64,000 nt of DNA, taken from assembly GCF_900188405.1 (NCBI RefSeq), contig NZ_FZOF01000001.1:62001-126000 (forward strand), given 5' to 3'. Numbering within the stretch: the first letter of the stretch is position 1; the number at the start of each line of letters is the position of its first letter. The DNA comes from Actinacidiphila glaucinigra. Its GTDB lineage: Bacteria; Actinomycetota; Actinomycetes; Streptomycetales; Streptomycetaceae. This document shows, in pieces, positions 29,709-38,060 of this stretch. Below the pieces are notes generated by a model. That model saw only the letters and a program-made list of their open reading frames with translations, had not been told where the DNA came from and made no database searches. A program made the position numbers and the translations under genes.

Positions 29709-29993
29709 ATGCTGAAGAAGGCTCTCGCCTGCGCTTCACTCGCCGTCGCGGCCGCCGGCGCCGTCGCCCCCGCCGCCGTGGCCTCCGACACCTCGGGCGG
29801 GAACTACTCGCAGAACGTCAACCTGATCCCGCACCCCTGCCTGGACGTGAAGCGCATCTACGCCCTCAACCCGCTGGCGATCGACCTGCTGACCGAGACC
29901 AGCGGCCAGCAGTGCAACGAGAAGTCGAAGGTCGTCGACGGGCACAAGTCCGCGCTGTCGGACCTGATCGACGCCGGCGCCTACCAGAACTGA
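29709..29993 (+). CDS. Rodlin (RdlA/RdlB family)
   Basis: 94 aa; RBS GAGGAGA. A Sec signal (KKALACASLAVAAAGAVAP) is followed by the mature rodlin: SGGNYSQNVNLIPHPCLDVK and IYALNPLAIDLLTETSGQQC. Two Cys (in HPCLD and QQCNE) can form one disulfide. Rodlins assemble with chaplins into the fibrous rodlet layer on aerial hyphae and spores. A second rodlin lies convergent 138 bp away. Confidence 0.94.
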   Translation: MLKKALACASLAVAAAGAVAPAAVASDTSGGNYSQNVNLIPHPCLDVKRIYALNPLAIDLLTETSGQQCNEKSKVVDGHKSALSDLIDAGAYQN

Positions 29994-30007
29994 CGTACCG
30001 GGCGACA

Positions 30008-30043
30008 GGGCCCGGCCCCACGGAACTCCGTGGGGCCGGGCCC
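30008..30043. terminator. Bidirectional terminator between the rodlin genes
   Basis: GGGCCCGGCCCCACGGA (30008-30024) and TCCGTGGGGCCGGGCCC (30027-30043) form a perfect 17-bp stem with a 2-nt loop (in practice a 4-nt loop). TTCT follows on the plus strand. It serves both convergent rodlin genes. Confidence 0.85.
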
Positions 30044-30131
30044 TTCTCCTGTGTGTCTTCTGTGTGCGGGCGGGAACGAGCGGCGGCCGCCCCCGTACGC
30101 CGGGGGCGGCCGCCGTGGATCCCGCCCGGAA

Positions 30132-30425
30132 TCAGTTCTGGTACGCGCCGACGTCGGCGAGGTCGGACAGCGCGGACTTGTGCCCGTCCACCACGCTGGA
30201 CTTCTCGTTGCACTGCTGGCCGCTGGTCTCGGTCAGCGCGTCGAGCGCGACGGGGTTGAGGGCGTAGACGCGCTTCACGTCCAGGCAGAGGTGCGGCAGG
30301 ACGTTGACGTTCTGCGAGTAGTTCCCGCCGTGGACGTCGGAGGCCTGGGCGGTCGGCGCGAGGGCCGCGGCGCTGCCGGTCGCGGCCACCGCGAGGGTGG
30401 CGCAGGCGAATGCCTTCTTCAGCAT
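30132..30425 (-). CDS. Rodlin (second copy)
   Basis: 97 aa; RBS GGAGCTCC 8 nt before the ATG. Signal peptide KKAFACATLAVAATGSAAAL. The mature part is close to the other rodlin, with SDVHGGNYSQNVNVLPHLCL and VYALNPVALDALTETSGQQC. The C-termini match almost exactly (HKSALSDLADVGAYQN). It is 61 bp downstream of the short chaplin on the same strand, so the two may share a transcript. Confidence 0.94.
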   Translation of the reverse strand: MLKKAFACATLAVAATGSAAALAPTAQASDVHGGNYSQNVNVLPHLCLDVKRVYALNPVALDALTETSGQQCNEKSSVVDGHKSALSDLADVGAYQN

Positions 30426-30486
30426 GTTGCGGAGCTCCAGAATGAGGTGCGGACGGATGGCGGGGCGCCCGGGGCGGGCGCCGCCG

Positions 30487-30762
30487 TCAGACGTTGAAGC
30501 AGGCGTTGCCGGCCGTGGGGTTCAGCAGCGCGCCGGCGTTGATGCCGTTGCCGCAGATGTTGACCGGGATGTTGACCGGGATCTGGATGACGTTGCCGCT
30601 GAGGACGCCCGGGGAGCCGACGGCCGCAGCCTCGGCCGAGGCACCGCCGCGGTCGTGGTGGCGGTCCTTGCCGCCGTCGCTTGCGAGGGCGCCACCCGCG
30701 CTGCCCATCACCGCGACACCGGCCGCGACGGTCAGAACTGCGGCCTTCGAGAGACGCTTCAC
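30487..30762 (-). CDS. Short chaplin with a charged spacer
   Basis: 91 aa; the GTG at 30762 follows GGAAG. Sec signal to about residue 28 (ALASDG). The chaplin domain is GSPGVLSGNVIQIPVNIPVN through NPTAGNACFN, with Cys70 and Cys88 as the expected disulfide. Chaplins self-assemble into amyloid surfactant films on aerial hyphae. A charged stretch, GGKDRHHDRGGASAE, separates signal and domain. No sortase motif, so it is a short, cell-wall-unlinked chaplin. Confidence 0.93.
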   Translation of the reverse strand: MKRLSKAAVLTVAAGVAVMGSAGGALASDGGKDRHHDRGGASAEAAAVGSPGVLSGNVIQIPVNIPVNICGNGINAGALLNPTAGNACFNV

Positions 30763-30935
30763 GAGCTCTTCCTTTCCTTGGGTCACTGACGTGCGGACTG
30801 GACAACGACACTCAAGGCGGGGCGGATGCGGCGCGTCACCCGAACAGCCGCCGGAACCGGGCGTCCGGGATGGTGAGCTGATAACCAGAAACCTGGGGGG
30901 CCATCAGATTGCCTACCGGTCAAGGAGCTCCGCGG

Positions 30936-32489
30936 ATGCGAACCTCTCTGCGGCGGACCGCCACCGCCGCCCTGATGACTGCCCTTCCCGCCGTCGCCCT
31001 GGCGGCTCCCCTCCCGAGCGCGGCGGAACCGCTGCCCGGTCCTCCCGGGGCGATTCCGGACCAGTACATCGTGACCCTGGACCACGGCACCGCGCCGCAG
31101 ACCGTCCTCGGCGGGCTGGGCGTCCAGCCGCTCTTCACCTACCGGCACGCGCTGGCGGGCTTCGCCGCCCGGCTCACACCGGCCCAGGTGCAGCGGGTGC
31201 GTGCCGCGCCCGGCGTCGACGAGGTGGAGCAGGACGCGGTGGTCGCCATCCCGCTCGGCGAGGACGCCCCGGCCGACAGCGACCTGGAACCCCCCTACCC
31301 CGGCGACGTCCCGGGTGAGCCGACCGGCCCCGTCGACTTCCCGCAGAACACCGCCGCACCCGGGGCACCCGGGGCACCCATGCCGGCGGGTCCGGGTCCG
31401 GCGGTATCGGACCCGGCGGTGTCCGGCCCGGCGGTGTCCGGCCCGGCGGCGCCGGATCTGACGGTGCCGTACCTGGCGGAGCCGGAACCGGCCGCGCCCG
31501 GGGAGGCGGCGCCCGCGGCGCCGGGGGAGTCCGTCGCCCCGAGGCCCGGCACCAAGCCGGTCCCGGTCCCGTCCCCGATCCCGCAGACCGTCCCCGGTAC
31601 GGCCGTGCCCTCGGCGCCGGTGCCGGACTCCTCCGGGCCCCGGTCGAAGGGGCTGCGCGGCATGGGCGGGTTCACGCCCTGGGGCCTGACCCGGATCAAC
31701 AACCGGGCCCTCGGCGGCTCCGGCTTCCAGGTGCGGGCCACCGGCGCCAAGGTCACCTCGTACATCGTCGACAGCGGCATCGAGTTCTCCCACCCGGACT
31801 TCGGCGGCCGCGCCGTGCCGGGGTACGACGCGATCGGCGACGGCCTGGACGGCGGGGACTGCAACGGCCACGGCACCCATGTGGCGGGCGTCGTCGGCGG
31901 CGGCTACACCGGTGTCGCCCGCAAGACGACGCTGGTGTCGGTGCGGGTCTTCCCGTGCGTCGGGCGGACCTCGAACTCCGCGGTGATCGCGGGCGTCGAC
32001 TGGGTCGCCGGGCACGCGAAGAAGCCCGCCGTGGCGAATCTGTCGCTTGCCGGGCGCTGGTCGCAGGCGGCCAATCGGGCCGTCGAGGGTCTGGCCAAGG
32101 CCGGGGTGTTCCCGGTGGCCGCGGCCGGGAACGACAACCTCAACGCGTGCTTCGTCTCGCCGGCGAGCTCGCGGACGGCCTTCACGGTCGGGGCGATCGA
32201 CCCGGAGGACCGCCGCGCCTGGTTCAGCAACTGGGGCACCTGCGTGGACATCCACGCACCGGGCACGGGCATCCTGTCGGCGTACCTCAACGGGAGTTTC
32301 CGCGACATGGACGGCACGTCGATGGCCGCCCCGCACGTCACCGGGATCGCCGCCCTGTACAAGGACACCCACGGGGACGCGTCCTTCGAGGCGCTCAGCG
32401 CGTGGCTCACCGGCCACGCCGTCCGCAACGTGCCCATCGACGGCGGCTACGGCACCGCGCGGCTGTCGGCCTACACGAACGGCCTGTGA
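30936..32489 (+). CDS. Exported subtilisin-family serine protease with Pro-rich linker
   Basis: 517 aa from the ATG at 30936 (AAGGAG 8 nt upstream). Signal peptide 1-30; inhibitor I9 propeptide about 40-105 (DQYIVTLDHG, GFAARLTPAQVQRVRAAPGV). A Pro/Ala/Gly-rich linker of roughly 130 residues precedes the S8 domain. The triad is Asp279 (YIVDSGIEFSHPDFGG), His312 (NGHGTHVAG) and Ser in DGTSMAAPHVTG; the oxyanion Asn is in AAAGND. It lies between two chaplin genes on the opposite strand, so surface-protein processing is possible but unproved. Confidence 0.92.
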   Translation: MRTSLRRTATAALMTALPAVALAAPLPSAAEPLPGPPGAIPDQYIVTLDHGTAPQTVLGGLGVQPLFTYRHALAGFAARLTPAQVQRVRAAPGVDEVEQDAVVAIPLGEDAPADSDLEPPYPGDVPGEPTGPVDFPQNTAAPGAPGAPMPAGPGPAVSDPAVSGPAVSGPAAPDLTVPYLAEPEPAAPGEAAPAAPGESVAPRPGTKPVPVPSPIPQTVPGTAVPSAPVPDSSGPRSKGLRGMGGFTPWGLTRINNRALGGSGFQVRATGAKVTSYIVDSGIEFSHPDFGGRAVPGYDAIGDGLDGGDCNGHGTHVAGVVGGGYTGVARKTTLVSVRVFPCVGRTSNSAVIAGVDWVAGHAKKPAVANLSLAGRWSQAANRAVEGLAKAGVFPVAAAGNDNLNACFVSPASSRTAFTVGAIDPEDRRAWFSNWGTCVDIHAPGTGILSAYLNGSFRDMDGTSMAAPHVTGIAALYKDTHGDASFEALSAWLTGHAVRNVPIDGGYGTARLSAYTNGL

Positions 32490-32495
32490 CATGGC

Positions 32496-32529
32496 GGGGC
32501 CGCCGGAGGAGGTGCCCTCCGGCGGCCCC
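32496..32529. terminator. Bidirectional terminator between protease and chaplin
   Basis: GGGGCCGCCGGAGG (32496-32509) pairs with CCTCCGGCGGCCCC (32516-32529), a perfect 14-bp stem with a 6-nt loop, between convergent genes. Confidence 0.75.
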
Positions 32530-32546
32530 GGGGTGCGACGGGAGCG

Positions 32547-32900
32547 TCAGCCGTTGATGCAGACGTTGCCCGCGGTCGGGTTGAGCAGGCCGATCGCGTT
32601 CAGGCCGTTGCCGCAGACGTTGATCGGGACGTTGATCGGCACCTGGATGACGTTGCCGCTCAGGATGCCGGGGGAGCCGACGGCGATGGCACGGGCGTTG
32701 GCACCGCTGCGGCGGTTGCCGTAGCCGTAGCCGTCGAAGCCGTAGCTCTTGCCGTAGCTCTTGCCGTAACCCTTGCCGTAGCCGTGGCCGCCGCCCTTGC
32801 CGCCGCCGTCGTATCCGCTGGCGAGGGCGGTGGTGGCGGAACCGAGGACGAGGGCACCGGTGGCGACAGTCAGGGCGACAGCCTTGGAGAAACGCTTCAC
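32547..32900 (-). CDS. Chaplin with a Gly/Tyr/Lys-rich insert
   Basis: 117 aa; the GTG at 32900 follows AAAGGAA. Signal KRFSKAVALTVATGALVLGS with cleavage near ALASG. Residues 29-66 are an insert with KGYGKSYGKSYG and FDGYGYG, rich in Gly, Tyr and Lys. The chaplin domain then follows (GSPGILSGNVIQVPINVPIN, Cys96, Cys114). Ordinary short chaplins have only a few residues between signal and domain. The insert resembles adhesive or phase-separating Gly-Tyr proteins. No LAXTG sorting signal. Confidence 0.9.
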   Translation of the reverse strand: MKRFSKAVALTVATGALVLGSATTALASGYDGGGKGGGHGYGKGYGKSYGKSYGFDGYGYGNRRSGANARAIAVGSPGILSGNVIQVPINVPINVCGNGLNAIGLLNPTAGNVCING

Positions 32901-33178
32901 TTGTGTTCCTTTCGGACTGGAGGGGACCAAAGGTCGTGATCTGATCAACGACCCAATTTGTCCATGGATGCGCATGATCACCCGAATAGTCGTACCGGAT
33001 TCTGACACCGCGTGACGATTCGTCGGTTCTCCGGGGCGCGGGCGGCGTCGCGATCCGCCCCGGCGCCGCCCGCGTGGACCTCCTCGGTGAATGCCCCGGC
33101 CCCGGTGGCCGCCCCGCTTCAGGTGTCCGCCCCGGCTTCGGCGGCCGCGGGGGACGGCGAGGGCGAGGCCGGGAACAG

Positions 33179-33212
33179 GCGAGGACGGCCGCCCGGTGGC
33201 GGCCGTCCTCGC
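33179..33212 (-). terminator. Terminator downstream of the glycosyltransferase gene
   Basis: GCGAGGACGGCCGCC (33179-33193) and GGCGGCCGTCCTCGC (33198-33212) form a perfect 15-bp stem, 22 bp after the stop codon on the minus strand. Confidence 0.75.
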
Positions 33213-33234
33213 TGCTTCGGTTCTCGCGCGTCCC

Positions 33235-35133
33235 TCAGCGCCGCGCCAAGTGGCGCCTCACCGCCGCGATCCGGGTGGACGCGCGCTGCCTGGGCGCGCG
33301 GTGCCGGCCCCGGGTCGTCGGGGCCCGCCGTGCGGACAGGGCGCCCGCCACCTGGCGCCGCAGCACACTGCACCGCCAGACCAGCAGCGGGACGAGGGCC
33401 GTCAGCAGCGCGATCGCCGCCCAGGTGAGCATCGCCGCGTGGGTGTGGCCCAGCCGGAGCGAGGCGAGCAGCGAACCGGCGAACAGGGCCGCCCACAGCA
33501 GGTGGACGCGGAAGGTGGCGAGCCGGTCCGGGCGGGCCGGGTCGCCCGCGGCGACCGGGCCCGGCGTGCGCCGCAGCGGTGTCGTCACGAGGGCGAGCAC
33601 ATAGAGGGGGGAGGCCACCGCGGACATCACCGTCCCGGCGACGCCGAAGGAGCCCCTGGGCCGGTGGGGGCTGACGTTGCGTCCGCGGTTGCCCAGGCAG
33701 AGGGCGACCCGGAACGCGACGGCGGTGCCGTGGAGGGTCAGCCACACCGCGGGGTCGACGGGGGCCACGGAGGCGCCGAGTCCGGCGAACAGGACGCAGG
33801 CGAGCGCGGTGAGGAGCCAGCCGAGGCCCGCCAGGGGGTAGTGGGCGGCCGCCAGCGTGTAGGTGAGCAGGCTGCCCGGACGCAGCTTCCACGGGGCCTT
33901 CCAGAACTGGCGCAGGACCGCTTCGCAGGTGCCGCGGCTCCGGCGCCGCTGCTGGTCGAAGAAGCCGGACCAGGAGGACGGCCCCTCGCCGACGGCGACC
34001 ACGTCCGGGGTGTGCACCGAGCGCCACTTGCGGCCGGTGGCGGGGTTGCGGCGGCCGTGGATCTCCAGCCCGGTGGCCAGGTCGCCGGCGGCGGAGTCGT
34101 ACAGCCCGCCGGCCTGCCGCAGCGCCGAGACGCGGACGACGTTGGTGGTGCCGCTGAACAGGGCGGAGCCGTAGCGGTTGGCAGCCCGCTGGGCGGACGC
34201 GTCGACGAGGGACCGGTGGCTCTCGGCGGCCCTCGTCACGGCCGTGCCGCGGCTGCCGTGGCCGCCGTGGACCTGGGGGCCGACGACGAAGGCGACGTCC
34301 GGGTCGTGGAAGTAACCGAGCATCCGCTCCAGGTAGTTGGGGAGCGGCACCCGGCCGGTGCCGATGGAGGCCGTGAACTCGTAGTCGTCGCCGTGGGCGT
34401 CGAGCCAGGCGTTGTGGCCGCCGTGCCGGGCGCCGGCACGGAAGGCGCCCTTGGGCTGGTTCCAGCGTTCGACGCCCTTGCGGGTGAAGTGCCGTACGCC
34501 CATCGCCTCGCAGAGCCGCCGGACCTCCGGGTCGTCGTCCTCGTCCAGCAGCCACACGTCGACGGGGCCGTCGTGCCGGACGCGCACCGCGCCCTCCAGG
34601 GCGGCCCGCACCCGCACCAGGGACTCCTCACCCGGGGCGGAGGAGGTCAGCAGGGCGACCCGCGTGCCCGGTGCCGGGGCGACCGGGACCGGGTCGCGGG
34701 CGACCAGCGTGGCGTGGGCGTGGGACACGACGGCGACCAGCCGGAAGAGTGCGACGAGGCCGAGGCAGACCAGCACCGTGACGTCCGCGACGTGCGCCCA
34801 CTGCGGCACGGCCGCACGGGTCGCCCAGTGGCGGGGCTGCAGGAGCCAGGCCAGGACGCCCAGCGAGGCCAGGGGCGCGGCGGTGAGCAGCAGCCAGGTG
34901 CGGACGCGGTGTCCTTCGCGGGACATCAGGCTGCGGTACCTGACCTGGTACAGCACCCCCGGTCGCGGCGGGTCGTTGAGGGGCCCGGCGAGCGTGCCGT
35001 GGCGCGCGTAGTCGTGGCGGCGGGCGGCCCCCGGGTCCGTGCCCGGCCGGTCGCCGTCGCCGGTTGCCGGGGAGGGTACGAGCCCGCCGGGCCGGGCGGG
35101 TGTCTTGCGCATGCTGCTGGGCGTGATCGTCAC
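33235..35133 (-). CDS. Membrane glycosyltransferase family 2 (cellulose-synthase-like)
   Basis: 632 aa from the GTG at 35133 (GGGG 5 nt upstream); ATG 35112 is an alternative. Two N-terminal membrane segments (TWLLLTAAPLASLGVLAWLL, ADVTVLVCLGLVALFRLVAV) precede a GT-A domain with VWLLDEDDDPEVRRL (acidic UDP-sugar site). RWNQPKGAFRAGARHGGHNA and FFDQQRRRSRGTCEAV follow, the latter at the Q(Q/R)xRW position but with Ser for Trp. Four or more helices close the protein. It should polymerise a beta-glycan across the membrane; the loss of Trp leaves the product uncertain. Confidence 0.82.
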   Translation of the reverse strand: MTITPSSMRKTPARPGGLVPSPATGDGDRPGTDPGAARRHDYARHGTLAGPLNDPPRPGVLYQVRYRSLMSREGHRVRTWLLLTAAPLASLGVLAWLLQPRHWATRAAVPQWAHVADVTVLVCLGLVALFRLVAVVSHAHATLVARDPVPVAPAPGTRVALLTSSAPGEESLVRVRAALEGAVRVRHDGPVDVWLLDEDDDPEVRRLCEAMGVRHFTRKGVERWNQPKGAFRAGARHGGHNAWLDAHGDDYEFTASIGTGRVPLPNYLERMLGYFHDPDVAFVVGPQVHGGHGSRGTAVTRAAESHRSLVDASAQRAANRYGSALFSGTTNVVRVSALRQAGGLYDSAAGDLATGLEIHGRRNPATGRKWRSVHTPDVVAVGEGPSSWSGFFDQQRRRSRGTCEAVLRQFWKAPWKLRPGSLLTYTLAAAHYPLAGLGWLLTALACVLFAGLGASVAPVDPAVWLTLHGTAVAFRVALCLGNRGRNVSPHRPRGSFGVAGTVMSAVASPLYVLALVTTPLRRTPGPVAAGDPARPDRLATFRVHLLWAALFAGSLLASLRLGHTHAAMLTWAAIALLTALVPLLVWRCSVLRRQVAGALSARRAPTTRGRHRAPRQRASTRIAAVRRHLARR

Positions 35134-35310
35134 GGCGACCCCGTAGGAGGAGAGAGGTGAAGGAATCACCGAACGGTTGGAAAACAGTGCAAAGCACCTG
35201 ATGGGCACTGAGAAACTAGCAAATGGCCCTAGAGTTGTCCGACAAGACGACAATCGGCGTGGCGTGGATGCGCGCCCATTGCCCGTTACGACCCGGCGCG
35301 GCTACGCTGC

Positions 35311-35345
35311 GTTCGCGATACCGATCGTTATACGGAATTTCGAAC
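35311..35345. promoter_or_regulatory. Tandem operator candidate upstream of the IclR/SMP-30 unit
   Basis: GTTCGCGATACCGATC (35311-35326) and ATACGGAATTTCGAAC (35330-35345; reverse complement GTTCGAAATTCCGTAT) are 16-mers with a 19-bp offset. The same motif pair with the same offset occurs at 55475 and 57763. It lies 34-68 bp before the IclR start codon. The IclR protein encoded next is the natural candidate binder; this is inference. Confidence 0.55.
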
Positions 35346-35378
35346 AGGCGCCGGAGAGGCCGGAGAGAGCGAGCAGAG

Positions 35379-36155
35379 ATGGGACGTCTCGTACCCGCCG
35401 TGACCAGAGCCCTGGACATCCTGGAGCTCTTCCTCGAAGGCGACGGCTCGATGTCCGCGCCCGAGATCACCCGCAGGCTGGGGCTGCCGCGCACCACCGT
35501 GCACGAGCTGGTGACGACCCTGGCGGCGCGCAACTACCTGGTGCCGCAGCCCGGTCAGGCCGGCCGCTACCGGCTCGGCGTGCGCACGTACCAGCTCGGC
35601 AGCCGCTACGCCGAGCAGCTGGACCTCGCCGCCGAGGGCCAGCAGGTGGCCCGTTCGGTCGCGGAGACCTGCGACGAGACGGTGCACGTGGCGGTCCTGG
35701 AGGGGACCGACGTCATCTACATCGCGAAGGTGGACAGCACCCACGCGGTGCGGATGGTGTCGGCGGCCGGGCGGCGGCTGCCCGCGCACTGCACCTCCGT
35801 CGGCAAGATGCTGCTGGCCTCGCTGCCCCCCGACGACCTCGACGAACGCCTGCCCGGGGACGGGCCACTGCCCGCGATGACCGAGCACAGCATCACCACG
35901 GCCGGCGAACTGCGGCAGCAGCTGGACGCGGTGCGCGAGCGGGGCGTCGCCGTCGAGCGGCGCGAGTCCAACCCCGACGTCTCCTGCGTCGCCGCCCCGG
36001 TCCGCGACTCGGTGGGGCGGGTGGTGGCCGCGCTCAGCATCTCGGTGCCGATGATCCGCTGGAACGAGGAGCGCCGGGCCGAGCTGGAGGAGCTGGCCGT
36101 CAAGGGCGCCGCCGAGCTGTCCGAGCGCCTCGGCCACCGGGGCGGTGCGCGGTGA
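35379..36155 (+). CDS. IclR-family transcriptional regulator
   Basis: 258 aa. Winged helix at residues 4-70 (VPAVTRALDILELFLEGDGS, APEITRRLGLPRTTVHELV). The effector domain is about 80-255, with GRRLPAHCTSVGKMLLA and VAVERRESNPDVSCVAAPVRD, the conserved IclR pocket motifs. Regulators of this class usually control sugar-acid or aromatic catabolism, often as repressors relieved by an intermediate. It overlaps the SMP-30 lactonase gene (GTGA at 36152). A tandem operator candidate lies just upstream. Confidence 0.92.
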   Translation: MGRLVPAVTRALDILELFLEGDGSMSAPEITRRLGLPRTTVHELVTTLAARNYLVPQPGQAGRYRLGVRTYQLGSRYAEQLDLAAEGQQVARSVAETCDETVHVAVLEGTDVIYIAKVDSTHAVRMVSAAGRRLPAHCTSVGKMLLASLPPDDLDERLPGDGPLPAMTEHSITTAGELRQQLDAVRERGVAVERRESNPDVSCVAAPVRDSVGRVVAALSISVPMIRWNEERRAELEELAVKGAAELSERLGHRGGAR

Positions 36156-37015
36156 ACGGGGTCGAACTCGCCCTGAAGGCCGAGGCGCGGCTCGGCGAGG
36201 GGCCCACCTGGGACCCGGTCGGCGCGCGCTTGCTGTGGGTGGACATCCTCGCCTCCCGGGTGCACTGGTACGACCCGGCCGGCGGCGGGCAGTCCGTGAT
36301 GGCGACCGGGCAGCACGTCGGCGCGGCCAAGCCGCGAGCGGCCGGCGGCGTGGTGGTCAACCTGCGAGACGGCGTGGGGCTGTACGACGCGGACGGCGCC
36401 TTCCGCTGGCTGCACCACGACCCCGTCCCCGGGCGGCGGGCCAACGACGCGGCCGTGGACGCCGCCGGCACCCTGTGGGCGGGCACCATGCGCTACGACG
36501 AGGCGCCCGGCGGCGGGACCCTGCGCCGGGTCGGCCCGGACGGGACGGTGGTGCCGGTGCTGGACGACGTGACCGTCAGCAACGGCACCGACTGGAGCCC
36601 CGACGGCTCCCTCATGTACTACGTGGACAGCCCGACCCGGCGCGTCGACGTGTTCGACGTCGACAAGGACACCGGACTCGTAAGCGGGCGGCGGCCGTTC
36701 GCGGCCGTCGAGGAGGCCGCGGGTCTCCCGGACGGGCTCACCGTGGACGCCGAGGGCTGCGTATGGGTGGCCCTGTGGGACGGGGCGGCCGTCCGCCGCT
36801 ACACCCCGCGGGGCGACCTGGACCGGGTCGTGGAGGTGCCGGTACGGCGGCCCACGGCCTGCGCCTTCGGCGGCCCGTCCCTGACGGATCTCTACATCAC
36901 CTCCGCGAGCACGGGCCTTGACGCCCGGGAGCTGGCGGAGCGGCCCCTGTCGGGATCGCTGCTGGTGGTGCCGGGAGCCGGGCAGGGGATGCCCGATGTG
37001 CCGTTCGGTGGTTGA
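36152..37015 (+). CDS. SMP-30/gluconolactonase-family sugar lactonase
   Basis: 287 aa, a six-bladed propeller. Divalent metal ligands are visible: Glu in ARLGEGPTWD, Asn in VSNGTDWSPDG and Asp in GLPDGLTVD; RRANDAAVDAAGTLWAGTM is the family's substrate-loop motif. It hydrolyses aldonolactones to aldonic acids. GTG start overlapping the IclR TGA. It supplies the lactonase step missing from the sugar-oxidation cluster at 49-58 kb, which carries the same operator motif. Confidence 0.9.
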   Translation: MNGVELALKAEARLGEGPTWDPVGARLLWVDILASRVHWYDPAGGGQSVMATGQHVGAAKPRAAGGVVVNLRDGVGLYDADGAFRWLHHDPVPGRRANDAAVDAAGTLWAGTMRYDEAPGGGTLRRVGPDGTVVPVLDDVTVSNGTDWSPDGSLMYYVDSPTRRVDVFDVDKDTGLVSGRRPFAAVEEAAGLPDGLTVDAEGCVWVALWDGAAVRRYTPRGDLDRVVEVPVRRPTACAFGGPSLTDLYITSASTGLDARELAERPLSGSLLVVPGAGQGMPDVPFGG

Positions 37016-37138
37016 TTCCGTGGTGGTTCGGGGTTGATTCGGGGCTGATCGGCGCCCTAAACCCGCATGTCCCGGGTTTCACAGAGGTTTCACGGGATCG
37101 ACGGGCAACTCATATGTACGTCGTATCGGTGCGTCCCA

Positions 37139-37153
37139 TACGCTGCCGGGGCA
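37139..37153 (+). promoter_or_regulatory. Candidate -10 box of the zinc-ribbon gene
   Basis: TACGCT (37139-37144) precedes the ATG at 37154 by 9 nt. The spacing would give a leader of only a few nucleotides. No strong -35. Confidence 0.3.
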
Positions 37154-37864
37154 ATGGACTACTGCGCAGCCTGCCGACGGCACATCAACGGCGCCCTTTC
37201 TTGCCCGGGGTGCGGAACGCCCGCCCACCAACTCGGTGCGCAGGGGCCTGCCGACGCGCCCGCGCAAGCATCCGCGACCGACGGCGAGAACGCCGCCGCC
37301 GAGAGCGGTCGCGCCGAACGACGCAAGGGGGCGGGGCGGGGCCCCTCGGAGGGCGCCCCGCGCCGCTCCGGCAGCCGGGCCCGTACCCGCCGCGTCCGTA
37401 CCCGCCGCCGCTCGCGGCTGGTGGTCGGCACCCTGGTGGGCGCCGCCATCGTGCTCGTCGGCTGGAGCGTGGCGGAACTCCCGCTCGCCGGCTACGTGAC
37501 GGGCGCGAACTCGGCCGCCGCGGACCACACGCGGACCGACGGCGCCTCCCCGAGCGCGACCTCCTCGCCCGGCGGCAAGACCTCCGGGGACCCGAAGGCG
37601 CCCGCATCGGACGCCTCGGCGTCCGAGAGCGCGAGCACCTCCGCGTCGCCCAGCGTCTCGGAGAGCGCCAAGAAGTCGCCGTCCCCCAAGGTCTCCGTCT
37701 CCGCCACGGCCAGCCACTCGTCCGCCGGCTCCGGGTCCACGGCCCCCGCCGGCGGCGCCCCCACGGCCTCGGCCCCGCCGCAGTCCGCCCCGGCCTCGCA
37801 ACCCGCCACGCACACGCCGAAGCCGACACCCTCCTGCACCCGTTTCCTGTGGTGGTGCACCTGA
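37154..37864 (+). CDS. Zinc-ribbon single-pass membrane protein (SCO2400-like)
   Basis: 236 aa. N-terminal zinc ribbon DYCAACRRHINGALSCPGCG with CxxC...CxxC, then a long basic/polar cytosolic region ending RARTRRVRTRRRSRL. One transmembrane helix follows (VVGTLVGAAIVLVGWSVAEL), then an external Ser/Ala/Pro-rich tail (about residues 118-228) ending CTRFLWWCT. I recall a Streptomyces family called SCO2400 with the same start; function unknown. Confidence 0.75.
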   Translation: MDYCAACRRHINGALSCPGCGTPAHQLGAQGPADAPAQASATDGENAAAESGRAERRKGAGRGPSEGAPRRSGSRARTRRVRTRRRSRLVVGTLVGAAIVLVGWSVAELPLAGYVTGANSAAADHTRTDGASPSATSSPGGKTSGDPKAPASDASASESASTSASPSVSESAKKSPSPKVSVSATASHSSAGSGSTAPAGGAPTASAPPQSAPASQPATHTPKPTPSCTRFLWWCT

Positions 37865-37994
37865 CGGGCACCCGGCCCGTCCTCCCCGGCTCCTCCGCAG
37901 ATCCGCCCCGCCTCCGTCCCACCGGCTCACCGCGCCGGCCGGTTCCACCGGCCGGCGCTCCGGTGTGCGACGGGACACGCCCATGCCGATTTAT

Positions 37995-38040
37995 TTGACT
38001 TCCTCAAACATCCAGGCTCATGGTTAGTTAAGAACCTAAA
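37995..38040 (+). promoter_or_regulatory. Promoter/operator region of the oxidoreductase gene
   Basis: TTGACT (37995-38000) is a near-consensus -35 box; CATGGT at an 18-nt spacing is a weak -10. The overlapping AT-rich TTAGTTAAGAACCTAA is a partial dyad typical of MarR/HxlR/TetR operators. The regulator is not identified; the nearby TetR gene is broken. Confidence 0.45.
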
Positions 38041-38060
38041 GCTTTGGAGGCGTTCCCCCC

